Source: Cryptococcus deneoformans JEC21 | Taxonomy: Eukaryota; Basidiomycota; Tremellomycetes; Tremellales; Cryptococcaceae | DNA length: 64,000 bases | Reading direction: 5' to 3' | Assembly: GCF_000091045.1 (NCBI RefSeq) | Contig: NC_006684.1 | Location: 1,429,081 to 1,493,080, forward strand | Shown here: in pieces, positions 1-12,295 of the stretch | Layout of the letters: each line of letters starts with the position of its first letter | Numbering within the stretch: the first letter of the stretch is position 1 | Program-made: the position numbers and the translations under genes | Notes under the pieces: generated by a model | What the model was told of the DNA's origin: nothing | Database searches by the model: none | What the model saw: the letters and a program-made list of their open reading frames with translations, nothing else

Positions 1-801
1 ATCGGCCAAACAAGGGAAACTCAGATGATCGAGATCCCTGAATTCTTCGTAAAAATGGTAAGCGGAATGCGCCGCATGGGCTTGAAAAACAGTCGCGCCG
101 AAAAAGAGTCTGGAACGCCACACTCAGCAGCAGGTGATGTCGGAATCAACCGGATGATGGTGACCTTTTTCTTGCGGATTCCAAAGAAGATCGTGACGTC
201 TGCAAAGTTTATTCGGAGTTCCGATCAAGTTGAATTTTTTTATTTATTATCATGGCGGCGGAGTTATCGCCACGGTGAGTAGTCTGATGCCATCTGCATC
301 TTGCCTCAAAAAAAGACAATAAATAACGGCTTCAATTAAACCAATATGTTTCCGCATCCCATTAATAAAATGGACAAATTTCAGGGATCCATATATTGCT
401 CCACATATCATAAATCGCCACTCAAAATAGGCCAAGAAAAAAGCGGCAGTCAAAAGACCGGAGCGTGCAGAACTCCAAGAATTCCCAGCACCGCTGCCCA
501 GTTACTCAGTTCTTTTACAGTTGATCACCTATAATCGAAGCAAGGCACGGCGGCGTTCGTTGAGTCTTGCGTACTTCTGGCCAAGCAGATAAGCACCACA
601 TATCCAAAGTGGCGACGATTTACTAAACCGGTGTATGACTCGAGACTTGAGAACTCCCTGATTCACAAGGTCTTCAGAAGTTTAAACAGCCTGAGAACCT
701 CATCTGTCTTGACGTTTCTCTTCCCACCCATTTCGCTTTGTAGTATATCGCATTTCTACCACCTAAGTTCGTTCCTTGCGCTATCACTGTACCGCAAACC
801 T
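1..801. other. Leading intergenic region and 5' flank of the arrestin gene
   Basis: I see no supportable gene here. Short open frames exist on both strands, but none has family-like composition or paired splice signals. The last ~170 bases are open in frame with the arrestin gene but contain no in-frame ATG before 802, so they are read as 5' UTR and promoter. Confidence 0.5.
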
Positions 802-3511
802 ATGGTCTCTTTCTTCCGTTCCTCGCGCTCAGGTTCCTCAACCCAAGCACCTTCATCAGAACTCATTTCGCCCACTTCTAGCGCATCGCATCGTTTGTCA
901 TCAGCCCCATCTTTCGGAGGGCCCTTTATACCGGAGAATGGCGTCTTCTCACCCGGCCTTTTCTCGTTTCACGAAGGAAGAGGTCGTGCCAGAATATCAC
1001 CCCCCCCATCGCCGTTGTGTTCATCACCGCCTCCTGTCGAAAGGCGGGCAAGCGAACCAGTGGGCATTGACAATGCTGCGAGCGAACAGGATAGACTTCC
1101 TGGGTACACTCTTAATGCCTCGACCCCAGCCCAGAGTCAGGCTACTGCGGCGCCTATACCCACTTATGAATCGGCTCTGACCCAGGGAATATCCTCCCCA
1201 TTCTTTGCAGGAGACAGGATATCGGATGAGTGGGAAGATACCTATATGAGAGAATATTTTGGCTCGGATGACTTCCGTGGAGAAAGGGGGGAAGGCGGAC
1301 AGCCAGAATCTCATGTGAATGACACAGCAGGACATGACACAGGGAGTGATGAAGAAGAACCTCTTCTACCACCTCAAAATGCACGTGCCGATCGTCGTTT
1401 CACTTTCGCTGGCATAGACCACCGAACACCTGTGTCCGATGGGATAGTGGAACCTCCTGTGCTCGAGACATTGAGTCCTCCAGCCGGAGCACTGTTACCA
1501 CCTGTTTACAGTCCAGAAGTGAGGACGGACGAGTTGATGCTAGTCTCCACCGCTCACCTTTCGCCTGACCATCCGGCATCGGCATTCTTCAATGCCATCT
1601 CACTCAACCCTTCTCTTTTCGACGGAGAAGAGGCAGCCAGCCCTGTACCATTACCGATACCTTCTCAGACACCCGATGCGACTGGAGAAAGCAATCAAGT
1701 CACTGGTGAGAGATCTGGTGTAATGACTGGCGGTAAGAAGTTGAACTTGACGATTACGAGTACCAATGCTCGACGATTGAATGCGAACAATACGGGCCCC
1801 TTGTTCATCAAGATAGGAAGAGCAGGGATAGTAAGAGGGAGTATAGTCGTGAAAGGGATTGACCACGCTGTGGGACTTGAGGTAGCAGTGAGTCTGTCAT
1901 TTTGACGTGCGGGCAGCGTGAAAAAATGTTTAAAAGTTAACGGGTAATCGTAGATTTTGGGATATGTCAAAACCGTATTTTACGCCAGAGGACAGTACAA
2001 CATGATGGATACTCACCCCCTCGGCCGCTCTGCCGTTACGTTATTCCCACCTCCCTCCGAATCCACCGAACAGCAACATCTCAAACACACCAAAGACGGC
2101 CAACTACTCATTGAACCTGGTACCACCTTCCCCTTTGAGATCCAGATGCCCACAACACATTGGCAAAGCAACGATATTGATCTACCGCCGACGTGTGAGG
2201 TCTTGCAGCTTGGTTTGCAAGCGGCGGTTGAGTATGTGCTGAGGGTGAAGGTGAAAAGGAAGGGAGGCTGGAGGATGAATGAAGAGTGAGTCACCAAAAA
2301 AAAGCCTTTTTGCTCTAAAGTTGAAGTGTACGGCGCTGATATGATTGGTTCAACTCAACAGATTGACGGTTCCAATAGTATATCAGCCTCGAAGTTACAT
2401 CTCTCCAAGACGGTTACGTGCTCTCATGCTAGATGATCAACTTAATCCCGGTTGGCGAACGATCCCTCTCAACGGTGGTCTTTCATCCTCCGATCCTACT
2501 CCTGTCCAAGCCACCCTTCTACTTCCCTCCCCGATGATACTCTACATCCCCCGCAACTCTCTACCACCGGCAATCCCTTTCCACCTCCGTTTTTACCATC
2601 CAGCCGGAGGCTCGTTCTTGAGGAACTTTACCGACCCGCGGGAAAGCACTATTATCGTGCGGCTTCAGCGTGTGGCTACTGTGAGGGTTGATAGTGGTAG
2701 AGAGGTACGGAAGAGTGAGATACCGAGTCAGGTGCTTGTATGGGAAGATGGAGGGGAGAAAGTGGATTTGGGAGAAGTACAGAAAGAGAGAAGGGAAAAG
2801 GAGAAAGAAAAGGAGAAGAAAGGGGTAAGAGGGAAGAGGAGGAAAGCATCGTCCGGTGATGGACCCGGACAGGTGGCTACGCCATCTTCACAAGCCGGTG
2901 GGACAGAACAAGGCCGTGGAAGAAAGTTTTCATTTGTAGATGGAAAAGTGGGATCCGTATTTCGACGTAAAAGCTCAACACCGTCAGGTCCTGTATCCAC
3001 AACCACAACCACAACCGCATCCAGGACTGTCCCAACTTTTGCATCTTCACCCCGAACTGATCATACTTTGCTCTCCTCATCTCCTATAGCGGAGCACTCT
3101 CTGTCTTCATGTGTGACCAATACATCATCTCCCGGTGGCCATGACTCCCATATCAACACCAGCTCGACTGCATCGGCATCCACCTCATCTACCCAAACGC
3201 AACTTTCATCCCTCTCAGCCACCGACATTCAGCTACACGGCCTCCTCACCCTCCGCTCCAATCATTCTTCTCAATCTACCAACTGCGCAAATGAGCACCA
3301 CCTGAACCCATTCGGGCAAGACCCTCGACAACCCGAGGGTATATCATCAGACCTAAAGTCAAAGCTTATACAGAGCTTCAGCACCCCCGAGATTGCGATC
3401 ACGTATATAATCCAGATAGGGGTGCAGCCCAAGGGGAGTGAAGGTTCTGGAGGGAAGTTGAGGGATGGGCATGTGTGGGGTGGGGGACTGGTGGACGTTG
3501 TTTGGGGATAA
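802..3511 (+). CDS. Arrestin-related trafficking adaptor (alpha-arrestin)
   Basis: Three exons join in phase: 802-1887, 1954-2285 and 2362-3511, giving 855 aa. Alpha-arrestins recruit Rsp5-type ubiquitin ligases to plasma-membrane transporters for endocytosis. The N-terminal ~300 residues are Ser/Pro-rich and probably disordered. They contain a PPVY motif at residues 233-236, a PPxY ligand for ligase WW domains. The arrestin-like beta-sandwich begins near residue 310 (KLNLTITSTNARRLN, then FIKIGRAGIVRGSIVVKG) and continues across both introns (LTVPIVYQPRSYISPRRL). A Lys/Glu-rich and Ser/Thr-rich insert of roughly 200 residues interrupts the C-terminal lobe before the final beta-strand-like segment (ITYIIQIGVQPKGSEG). 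The start is the first in-frame ATG; the open frame extends upstream only without one. Family assignment rests on pattern recognition, so the exact Art/Rim8/Cre subgroup is not given. Confidence 0.75.
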
Positions 3512-4253
3512 ATGGCAAGAGGGGATGATGCGCAGGGTGAATACGCTATTTGTATCATATTTATGTCAATATTACATAGGTTTGGGTTATCTCTTGGTGT
3601 ATGATGTTGCATTTGTTTGTTCATATGTAATGTATTTGAAAGGTTTTAATGGTATTCCGAAGATGGACGCTCGAAAGATGACCAAAAGGTACCGCAGCGA
3701 ATGACAAGTAACGCACGGTATCATGATGTTCTGACAACAGTCCGTCATCATCCAATAATATCATCATCCAGTATGGGGTCAATAGTTATGTTGGGCCATC
3801 CGGAGAGGACGAGAGCGGAGAATGAGGGAATAGAAGTATGGAAGATGCGGTCGACACTCAAATGTTCGACTGTTGTTAATTACATCATACGTAGGAGGAG
3901 TATTAATAATGCATGCCAGTACGTGCGTGGGCAAAACTCCAACGACAGGCGGAAGGATGGACTAACAGTGACTTTGTCCAAGTTCGGTCTTGACCGCTAT
4001 CGATTCCATCGGCGTTAAGCTTTTCCCCCTCCCTCACTTCCTTCCTGCTAGTCGCGCCACATTCTACCTGCTTTGGCAAATGTCCGTAAATCGCCGTTTG
4101 GCTGGTATCGCCGGGGTTTCGTACGCAGCGAGGCCCTCGCTGCAAATGCGCGAGAAGGGGGAGCAGTTGGCTGGAGACTTTGTTGCATTTTCCAGGTTTT
4201 TGGCTTTTCTCTCTCCTTTAACCTTCAAATTCTTTCTCGACAAATAAGGAAAA
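3512..4253. other. Intergenic region, RPL26 promoter side
   Basis: It holds the 3' flank of the arrestin gene and the promoter of the ribosomal protein gene. A pyrimidine-rich tract (about 4190-4240) lies just before the RPL26 ATG, as is common at ribosomal protein genes. No other gene is supported. Confidence 0.5.
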
Positions 4254-5379
4254 ATGGCGTCTTCTTTGGGTGAGTCATTCTTACTTCAAGACATTGATTG
4301 GGTGTGGGTTGTGGGGGCATGAGTACGGCGAGCGAGCAAGTGTGTTAGGCAAGGGTTGGGTAGCACACGATGGTGCTTCGCGGGGTGTGGTACGACTCGG
4401 CAATGGTATTTCAACAATTGGTGTTCAGCAGCAAGGAAAGGTAGAAATGTGAGGGATAACGAGTGTGAGAGGTTTGGAGGCATGATGGGAAGCCGTGGGG
4501 GGGCCCAAAAAATTCCGACAAATCGACCGAAACACTTGCACCCTGCCCGTGCAGTCACAGCAGCAAGCTTTCAACAATATGCTGCCTGCCAATCAAGGAT
4601 TCAGCGTCAATGGACAAGCAGTACGACCTCGTCAGTCCTGACAATCTGCTCAACAAGATGCCTCGGAGACGGCTCGTGCCACTGTTATATTCCCTTCCAT
4701 CTTGAAGCACCTGCCTGCTCTGCTCTGCCTCGACCCTGCCCCAGCCAGATGTCTTGACGTGTTGCCTTGGACATACGCTAACTCTCCTGAATGAATAGGC
4801 CTCGCTTCTGACCGCCGCAAGTCGCGCAAGGCGCACTTCTCTGCCCCTTCCGGCCTCAAGAGGAAGCTCATGTCTTCCCCCTTGTCCAAGGAGCTCCGAA
4901 AGGAGCACAACGTGAGTTTGGTCGCTCCTTGTGTTCAGATACGGTGTACTGATGAATGATGAATTGATAGGCCCGATCCATCCCCATCAGGAAGGACGAC
5001 GAGGTTTTGATTGTCCGAGGAAAGTACAAGGGCCGAGAGGGCAAGGTCACCCAGGTTGGTAGACAGTTGAGAGTTCAGGAAGGAGGATGGGTTGGTCTGA
5101 CTTTGTCTTTAGGTCTACAGGAAGAAGTGGGTCATCCACGTCGACCGAGTCCACATTGAGAAGAGCAACGCTGCTACTTCCCCTGTTGGCATCCACCCCT
5201 CCAACGTTGTCATCACCTCCCTCAAGGTTAGTTTTTTTTCCTTTCTTTCTTTCTCAACGTTTCTCTCCGAATTTCTTGAATTGCAGTTGACATGGAAATG
5301 GTAGCTCGACAAGGACCGACGAGCCATCCTCGAGCGCAAGGGCAGCAAGAAGTCTGGTGACGTCGAGATGGCCGAGTAG
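4254..5379 (+). CDS. RPL26: 60S ribosomal protein L26 (uL24)
   Basis: Five exons join in phase: 4254-4269, 4799-4911, 4971-5054, 5113-5226 and 5305-5379, for 133 aa. uL24 is a cytosolic large-subunit protein near the exit tunnel and an early assembly factor. The family core is clear: [15 protein letters not shown], then [17 protein letters not shown], then the KOW-like segment [19 protein letters not shown], and [19 protein letters not shown] near the C-terminus. The first exon is only 16 nt and encodes the first five residues plus one base. It is followed by a 529-nt intron, far longer than the other introns here. Long first introns in ribosomal protein genes can host snoRNAs or regulatory elements, but I found no convincing C/D or H/ACA boxes. 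The C-terminus is shorter than in the human protein, as in other fungi. Confidence 0.97.
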
Positions 5380-5784
5380 ATATCCAGCTTTCGTTAGTGG
5401 TTGAGGGCAGGATGTACTATTCTTCATGGCATCAGTATGGGTGTTTTGATGAGTTGTGTTGGTCATTGAGCTTGTCGTTTGAGCGTGTGCGTGCGAGGTC
5501 ATGGAAAGTGAACATTACGCCGTTTCGTATTCCACGCGAGAATGTGCGCAGGGCAGCTGTGGTCAGTTGGCGGTTGCGCAGTGTGGTCGAATCGTTGCTT
5601 GTCTCGCATACAGTTTCCATTTACATAAATACGGTGCATCTTGATGTGCGGTGGTCTGTGCGCGGCTCAGTCCAGATTCCGTGGCGGATTTGGTGCCTGA
5701 AAGTGCCTCGGCGATCGCGTTCCTCTTGTCGTCCCGCATTTTCTTTACGTATTCCACGTTCTTTCCACCACTCCCTCCCCCGCC
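5380..5784. other. Intergenic region between RPL26 and the eIF4A-like gene
   Basis: 3' flank of RPL26 and promoter of the following gene. No gene or clear motif is seen; the last 100 bases are increasingly C-rich. Confidence 0.45.
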
Positions 5785-8700
5785 ATGGGCCCGCCAGCGA
5801 TGTCGCCCTCTCCGCCCGAGTTCGAGTCCTCCGACGCGTACCTCGCCCTCCTCGCCCGCCTCGCCCGCACAGAGGCGCAGGTCGCCGCCCTCTCCGCCCA
5901 GGTAGCCACCCTCTCCGACCTCGTGCGCTCAGCAATCCCCGCCCGCACCACCAGCACCCTCCCCGCCCCCTCCCCCCCGAAGCGGCCCCTCTTCTCCCCC
6001 TTTGACTCTGACTCCCCGCGCACCGCCTCCTCGGCCTTCTCCGCCCCGCCCAACAGCTATCTCTCCGCCCCGCCCGAGACCCCGACCGGCGCCCCCCCCG
6101 CCCAGCAAGCCGACCCCTCACTCTCCGCCCTCACACAGCAGATCACCGCCCTCTCCACCTCCGTCGCCCAGCTCCAGCGCCTCCAGCACACGCAGACCCA
6201 GCAGCAGTCTCTTACCCGCCAGCCGTCTTCCTCCATCGCTCCGCCTCTTCACCCGCAACAGCCCCAACAGCCCCAACAGCAGCAGCAGCAGCCGGCCCAG
6301 CAGCTTGGCTCCTCCAGCCTTGGCGGCGACAGACACCCCGGACCTTTGTCCCTCGGCGTACCCCGTCTGCCGTCTGGCGGAATTGACAGCTTCCTCGGCA
6401 ATAATGGTCCGCTGACAATGCCAAACTCCCAACCGGGTGGAGTGAGCGGTGCTAACGCTTCTTCCATGTCTTTCGCCCGCGCTCCATCTCCCAACCCGAA
6501 TCGCCCGGGGATGAACAGATCTTTCTCCAGCTCTGTTGTCCTGGCTGACGGGAGGGGCGCCCATGGTCATGGGCATGGACTTAGTCATAATGGCAGTCAC
6601 GGACATGCTCATCTATCGCCTGGCCACCTTTCGTTGGGTGCACATGGGCATCAGCACCAGCTTGCACACGGTCATGGCCTCCATAGTCATGGACCTAGTG
6701 CGCTGAGTAGGGACTGGCCCAGTCCCGGTGGTCAGCAGCAAGTCCAGTCCGGGCAGAAGGATGGGCTGACTACGCCCGGAGGAGCGGCGGTGCCCGGTGG
6801 GGGGATTGTCGTGAGTAAATGGGAGCATTTGAACCTGAAAGTCGATCTGTTGAGGTCAATCTCCAAGTATGGGTAAGCAATGACAATCTTTATATCGCTT
6901 TTGCTTTGATACTGACATGAAGGTGGTAGAATCGGTCCTCCCAACAAGATCCAAACAAGGGTTTTGCCGTTTATGATTAAAGGTTCCGACATTATCGCCC
7001 AAGCTCCTCCCACTACTGAACGAATCATTTCTTAGTACGTCCCTTTTTCTTTTACCCTTTGCCAGGGAGCGAAACAACTGACAACAATGGCAATAGCGTC
7101 ATTCCCGCGCTGCATATTTGCCAGAGTCTGCCGCCTCCTTCTGGGCCTTATGTCGGCCCAGCGGTGGTGATCATCACCACAACCGTTGATCAAGCTATGC
7201 AATGCCATAAACGTAAGTGTCATTCATTCATCTTTCCTACCACTGTACGAGGATGTCAGGTGTTGGAATGAAAAATGGTAAATAACTGACTTGATACATC
7301 CATCATTTTAGTGGTCCGAGGTGTGGGTGGACCGATAGGTATCCGCGCAGCTGTTGCAGCTGGCGCGGCGGGATCCAGCAACGTCCAAAACGAAATCGCG
7401 CAGATGCAGAGAGATCAGATTCACCTTCTTGTCGGTACACCCGCCAAAATATGCGAGGTTATGACTGCGCGGGGTGGACTAGGTGGAGGAGAAGTCAGAC
7501 TGTTGATCGTAAGTCCCAATTTTTTTTCCTATGTTTTTTTTTCTAAAAGACAAAGAATGGCTGATTGTGAGACAAAAAAAATCAAATTAGCTTGATGAAG
7601 TCGACCAGCTCATTGCTCGAAACTTGTACGAAAACGTGTTGAACGTTGTCAAACATTTGCCTCCTCCTCGCGGCTTGGGCGGTGCGCTCACCCCTGGTGG
7701 ACCACCCCCCTTCTCTCCCGGGCTTGCAAGCCCATACGACGCGGGCCAGCATTCGCCGTTCAACCCTGCTAGCAAAACGCCGTTCCCGAATCCTAATGCT
7801 TCTCATCACCCTTCACGATTCGGTGCTCCTGGACAGGGTGCGGTGGGACCTTCTGGTGCAGGTGCAAGTGCGGCTGGAGCTGGAGCTGGAGCAGGAGCAG
7901 GAGTTGGAGGGGAATCGACGGCGAGCGCCGGTACGAACGGTAACGGTATCGAACGACAAACGTGTTTATTCTCCAATACCATTCCTACGGACGTGATCAA
8001 CTTTTCTCAGTCTCTTCAGGTGCGTGACCCTGTCCGCGTCCTCGTCCGCCGCGAAGGGGGAGCCAACTCTCAAGAATCCGTTTCCTCCGTTACACCCGGT
8101 GTCAACCTCAAACACACCTATGTCTACTTGACCATCACCGGTAGCGCACAGCAATCGGGTGCGGCGCCCGCCTCTGTAGAGCTTGGTCCGGGCACGATCG
8201 GTTCCGGACGCATCCAGCACGGTCAACAACAAGGTGGTAAAAGCTCCCAGCAAGTGAGCGAGGAACAAACAAGAGCGAAAGAGTATAAACTCGACATGCT
8301 CGTCAAAATTCTGGACGATTACCCCCTCTGGCAAGCCATCATCCACGTCGGCAGTTTCGCCATGCTCGAAGCCGTTGTCTACAAACTCCAAACCCGCAAC
8401 TGGGAAACACTCTACCTCACACCCGAGATGCCAAACGCACAGAAAAAGGTAATCCTGCAACAATGGAGGCTCTCGCTTACCGGTAGCGGACCGAGGTTTT
8501 TGGTGGTGTTTGATGTGAATGTGAAACCGCCAGAGGTACCTTGGTCGCCGCTGGTGATCAACTTTGATCTACCGAGGAGTGTAGAAGGTTATGCGCAGAG
8601 GGCCGCGGCGGCTGTACCACCGGCTTCTGCTACGGGTGGTGGTGGTGGTGGTGGAGCTTCAGGAGGGAAGAAAGGTCGAGGGGAAGGTCGTGGAGAGGGA

Positions 8701-8985
8701 CGAGGTGAAGGAGGAGGAAGCCAAGGGCAAGCGCAGGGACAAAATGGGCAGGTGAATGGAGTAATTGTCAGTTTTGTACAAGCTGCAGGGGGTGATGTGG
8801 AGATGCTCCGAAGTACCGAATGTGCTTATCGATTCAAGGTATGTCTCCTTTTTCTCCCAACCCCTGTTCTCCCTACCTTTTTCCTTTTTTTTATTGTAAA
8901 CCCAGAAAAAACCGCGACTGATGAAAATGGGTACGTATAGTCTGCGGAGATTCCGACAGTGTTCCATGACCTTTTCCAGCATTAG
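5785..8985 (+). CDS. Degenerate eIF4A-like DEAD-box protein (pseudo-helicase)
   Basis: Six exons join in phase: 5785-6872, 6930-7034, 7097-7212, 7312-7508, 7591-8838 and 8941-8985, for 932 aa. After a coiled-coil-like N-terminus (LALLARLARTEAQVAALSAQ) and a Gln/Pro/His-rich region, the protein runs collinear with eIF4A from the Q-motif region (GPPNKIQTRVLPFMIKG) to the C-terminal tail (SAEIPTVFHDLFQH). Catalytic motifs are altered: Walker A reads APPTTERI, the motif Ia region reads ITTTVDQAMQC, DEAD is DEVD, SAT is SNT, and motif V ARGID reads VFDVN. The motif VI HRxGRxxR arginines are replaced by an Ala/Gly-rich insert. Structural landmarks persist, such as DPVRVLVRREG, VGTPAKICEV and PLVINFDLP. 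It therefore probably neither binds ATP normally nor unwinds RNA. A scaffolding or regulatory role in translation or RNP biology is inference. All six exons stay open and phase-consistent, which argues against a pseudogene. Confidence 0.82.
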
Positions 8986-9929
8986 AGCTTTCATCAACCT
9001 CAATTTGCATTGGTCTTCTTGAAAAACGACGATTTGTACACGACGCATAGTCGGGTTTTCAACTATATCTTCCCTCTTTTTTCTTTCGGTCTTTCCTTTT
9101 CTTGTTTCGGGGTCGTATGATGGCGCTAGAGCGAGCGCCTTTGGTTGGCCAGAGTTTCTGAACCGAAAAAATAATAATCATAAATTAACAAAAACAACTT
9201 CTTCTCTTCTTCTCTTGTCGAAGATACGTGTGTAGCAAGCAAAGAATGGGTTTTCAGCTTTTGGGTTATTAAGATGGGATGGGTTATGAAGTAGAAGAAT
9301 GTACTGGGATTGGAAGGGGTTTGAGACGTTGGGATTTTATCAGCAATGTTATTCTTTTGTGTGCATGGTGATAATAGAGGCATAGTGGTAGTAGAGCATA
9401 CGGGTGGAGCTGGTTAGAACTGAATGGATGTTGGTAGAGAAAGACATCCAGGTGATAGAAGGAAAAATGCTCAGGAGAGAGGACGTGTATCTATCTATGG
9501 AATGATCTTATCGATGGGTTTTTGCATCTGGGTATGATGTAGTACATAGTCGTTGTGCGCAAATTTTCCTTTTTGCAAGATGGTGCATACATGTGGGGCT
9601 TCTTGATACGCAGTCATGCATCAGGGAACGAGGATGTCGTCAAGTGATGAGAATTACCACGATAGCAGTTTTGGAGCAAGATAAAAAGACGAACAGTCGA
9701 GCCAATTATCGCAAAGATTCATTTTCCCATCTGAAATAAGTATATCTAATACAAAATCTGAGCCCAGAAACGATTACTTGATCCCTCAGTCTATTCTCCT
9801 GTGCTGTATTACCAGTCATCGGCCTCTTAATTACGCCCCACAAATACATGGACCGTCTCAAGTGTTCATCCCACATTCGCCCCTTTATCAGTTTCTCTAG
9901 ACTTTTTTGTTTTGGTTTCCGTTTTTGCT
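8986..9929. other. Convergent intergenic region
   Basis: It lies between the 3' ends of two convergent genes. T-rich and A-rich tracts (about 9060-9200) look like 3' UTR sequence. No gene is supported. Confidence 0.45.
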
Positions 9930-12295
9930 TCAGTGCCCTTGTTTCTCTCCTCCAATCTGTTCCAAAGACCCAGCGTCCTCGCTGATGCCCATTAGTTCAT
10001 TCCCATCTTCCACTTTGAACCTCTTTACATTTTCATTCTCTCCTTGCACATCCACCTCCGCACTCCGCTTCTGGCCAGCCACGAACCCTTCTTCAGTTGA
10101 CCCTTCTTCAAGTACAGCTGTTGACGAGATCTCACCGGCCAAGATACCTGCTCTTGGTATATCTGAGATACCATGGAACTCATCCACATCTTCTCCCTCT
10201 GGTGCGATCTCATCTGTTGATTGATGGACAGGCTCAGCTAGTGGTTGTATGGCATGGGCATGCTCGATAACAGCAAGTTGATGATTCTCAGATTCGTCGT
10301 GGACGAGCTCGGTGCCATGCGATGGAAACTCGCTATGTGCTTGAAGGTGCGCGAGCGCCGCTCGCGTATCGCGTTCCTGCTGTTCATCTCCATTCAGGTC
10401 GTCATGCCCATTCCCTTGCCCTCCATGGGTGTGGTGTTCATGTCCATGCTCGTGAGCACCGACGTGGGATTGAGCCTGCGCGCGTTCGTGGTCCTCTCGG
10501 ACCTTTTCGAGCTCAGCAAGGGTCTCCGGCATGACAGCACTCAGGGCTATCAAAGTCGGATCGATATCAAGATCAAGCTGGTGTTGCAAGGTATCATGCT
10601 CGTGTCCCTGGGCATGGTGGGGGTGATGTTCGCCTTGTTGGTTGAGATCATGATGTTCAATGTGATCATGAGAATCATGTTCTTGGCCTGGATGACGATG
10701 GTGGTGGTGCGCATGATGCCCTTCTTCAAGGCCCAAATGAGGGTCTAACGCTTGCGGGATGTCCACACCTGTTGAAGCTCCTACGCCTTGCGACGGATCG
10801 CCCAATGGGATTGAGAGTGAGCTGGGTCCAGCACCAGAGCTTGATGATCGAGCACCGATTGAGTTGGCGTTGGTTAAACCTGCAGCCAATGCTTCTCGGG
10901 CAGCCTTCTCGCGGCGCTCTTTGGTGGCTTTTCCTGGTCCACGCCGGCGGACGGCTTCATCCCAAGTGCAGACTTCACCGCGTTTGGCACATGTTTCACA
11001 GAGTGGTTTTCGGCCGTCACACCTGGCAAGCTGACGTTAATATGCCAAGCTATAAAGTGAGAAACAAGATAAGACTCACTTGAGCTTTCGACGTCGGCAG
11101 AAATGACAGGCCAACGCAAGCTTCTTTCCTTTACCTCCTGTACCGTTACCCCTGCCCTTGTTATCCCCGTCATCCCCATTTCCACTACCCCCACTCCCAC
11201 TTCCACTCCCATCTTGGCCCATTCCACCATCACCACCACCGCCACTACCATTTCCTCCAATATCACCCGCACCACCATCACCATTCGCCCATCCTTCTCC
11301 ATCCCCGGTCAAGCCATTGAGCGTAGGTACTTCGCCCCCTGTAGAATAGTAAACGCCTTGAGCCGGCATCTGGACAGATTGCTGTGTCATCGGGGCGGGT
11401 AAAACGGGCTCCTGCGCCTGTTCATAAGACGAGTCTTCAACCTTGACGTGGATTGATGATGACCATTCTGCATGAGTTTCGGCTGACTGCTGCAGGCGGT
11501 GCATGGACCCTCTAGAGGACTTGGAAGGTGGAGGAGGGTTGATGTAATTACCAATGAAGAGATTGCGCTGGGAAGGTGGCTGAGATGAACGGGCAAACTG
11601 AGGACCGCCGTACATCCCTGGAATTCCAACTGGAATAGACGCCTGCACACCGATAGCACCGTCGTAAGGGTATGGATTCGATTGTTGAGGCGGCTGGGAA
11701 GTGTAAGGTAGGTCTGGCTCCTGCTTCACCACGGTAGCCATCGCCTGTCCGTCAGATCCGACGCAATGCCTGCTGGCAAACTCTCTGTGGAAAACAGTAT
11801 CGACAGCATCCATCTGGGCAAACGAGGCTGACAGCTGGAGAGGCGTCTGGGAAGCTGAAGCAGTCACCGAAGTTGTAGACCCCAAATGCTGCTCAGCAGC
11901 AATCTTTTGCTGGAGAAGCTGCTGAAAACGAGAATGCCCGCGATCGAGCTGCCCGGCTTTTTTAACCGGGGAAACCATCGGCGCGCTTGCCTGCGGAGAA
12001 CCAGGCATGTTAAAAGGCTGGGCTACGCGACCTACATCCAACATCATTAGCCCTGATACGTCCCATATGCATACAGCTACTCACCATGCGCCCAGTGACT
12101 AGAGTACCGCCCTTGCATATACATTGGCACAGGTGCCGGCGCCGGTACAACGACACTCGACGCGCTCATATCGTTCCCGAATCCCTGGTTTTGAGCTTCT
12201 ACTCCACTGTGGTTGCGATACTGCTGCTGTTGAGGGTATACTTGAGCTTGTTGTTGCCAGGACTGTCCTTGATAGGTTGGAGGGGGTACCTCCAT
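9930..12295 (-). CDS. Zn2Cys6 transcription factor with mid-protein zinc cluster and His-rich tail
   Basis: Three exons on the minus strand (12295-12085, 12052-11080, 11022-9930) join in phase for 758 aa. The binuclear zinc cluster spans the second intron. Its six cysteines are residues 386, 389, 396, 403, 406 and 413, with spacing C-x2-C-x6-C-x6-C-x2-C-x6-C. It is followed by RRRGPGKATKERREKAARE, a basic linker typical of basidiomycete factors. The N-terminal 385 residues are Gln/Pro/Gly-rich with no recognised domain, and a Gly/Asp/Asn-rich run precedes the fingers. The C-terminal ~340 residues contain a His/Asp/Gln-rich region that could bind metal or be low-complexity activation sequence. 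No fungal-specific middle homology domain was recognised. The intron interrupts a DNA-binding lysine codon and was placed by requiring the CxxC spacing. The target pathway is unknown. Confidence 0.85.

Noticed and set aside
3903..4247. Overlapping short frames on both strands before RPL26
   Set aside because: No domain, no splice partners, and located in an expected promoter.
4270..4798. Intronic snoRNA in RPL26 intron 1
   Set aside because: The intron is long, but no paired C (RTGATGA) and D (CTGA) boxes with terminal stem or H/ACA layout could be found by eye.
5621..6121. Arg/Gly-rich minus-strand frame of 166 codons
   Set aside because: It is the complement of the C-rich first exon of the eIF4A-like gene; composition follows from the sense codons.
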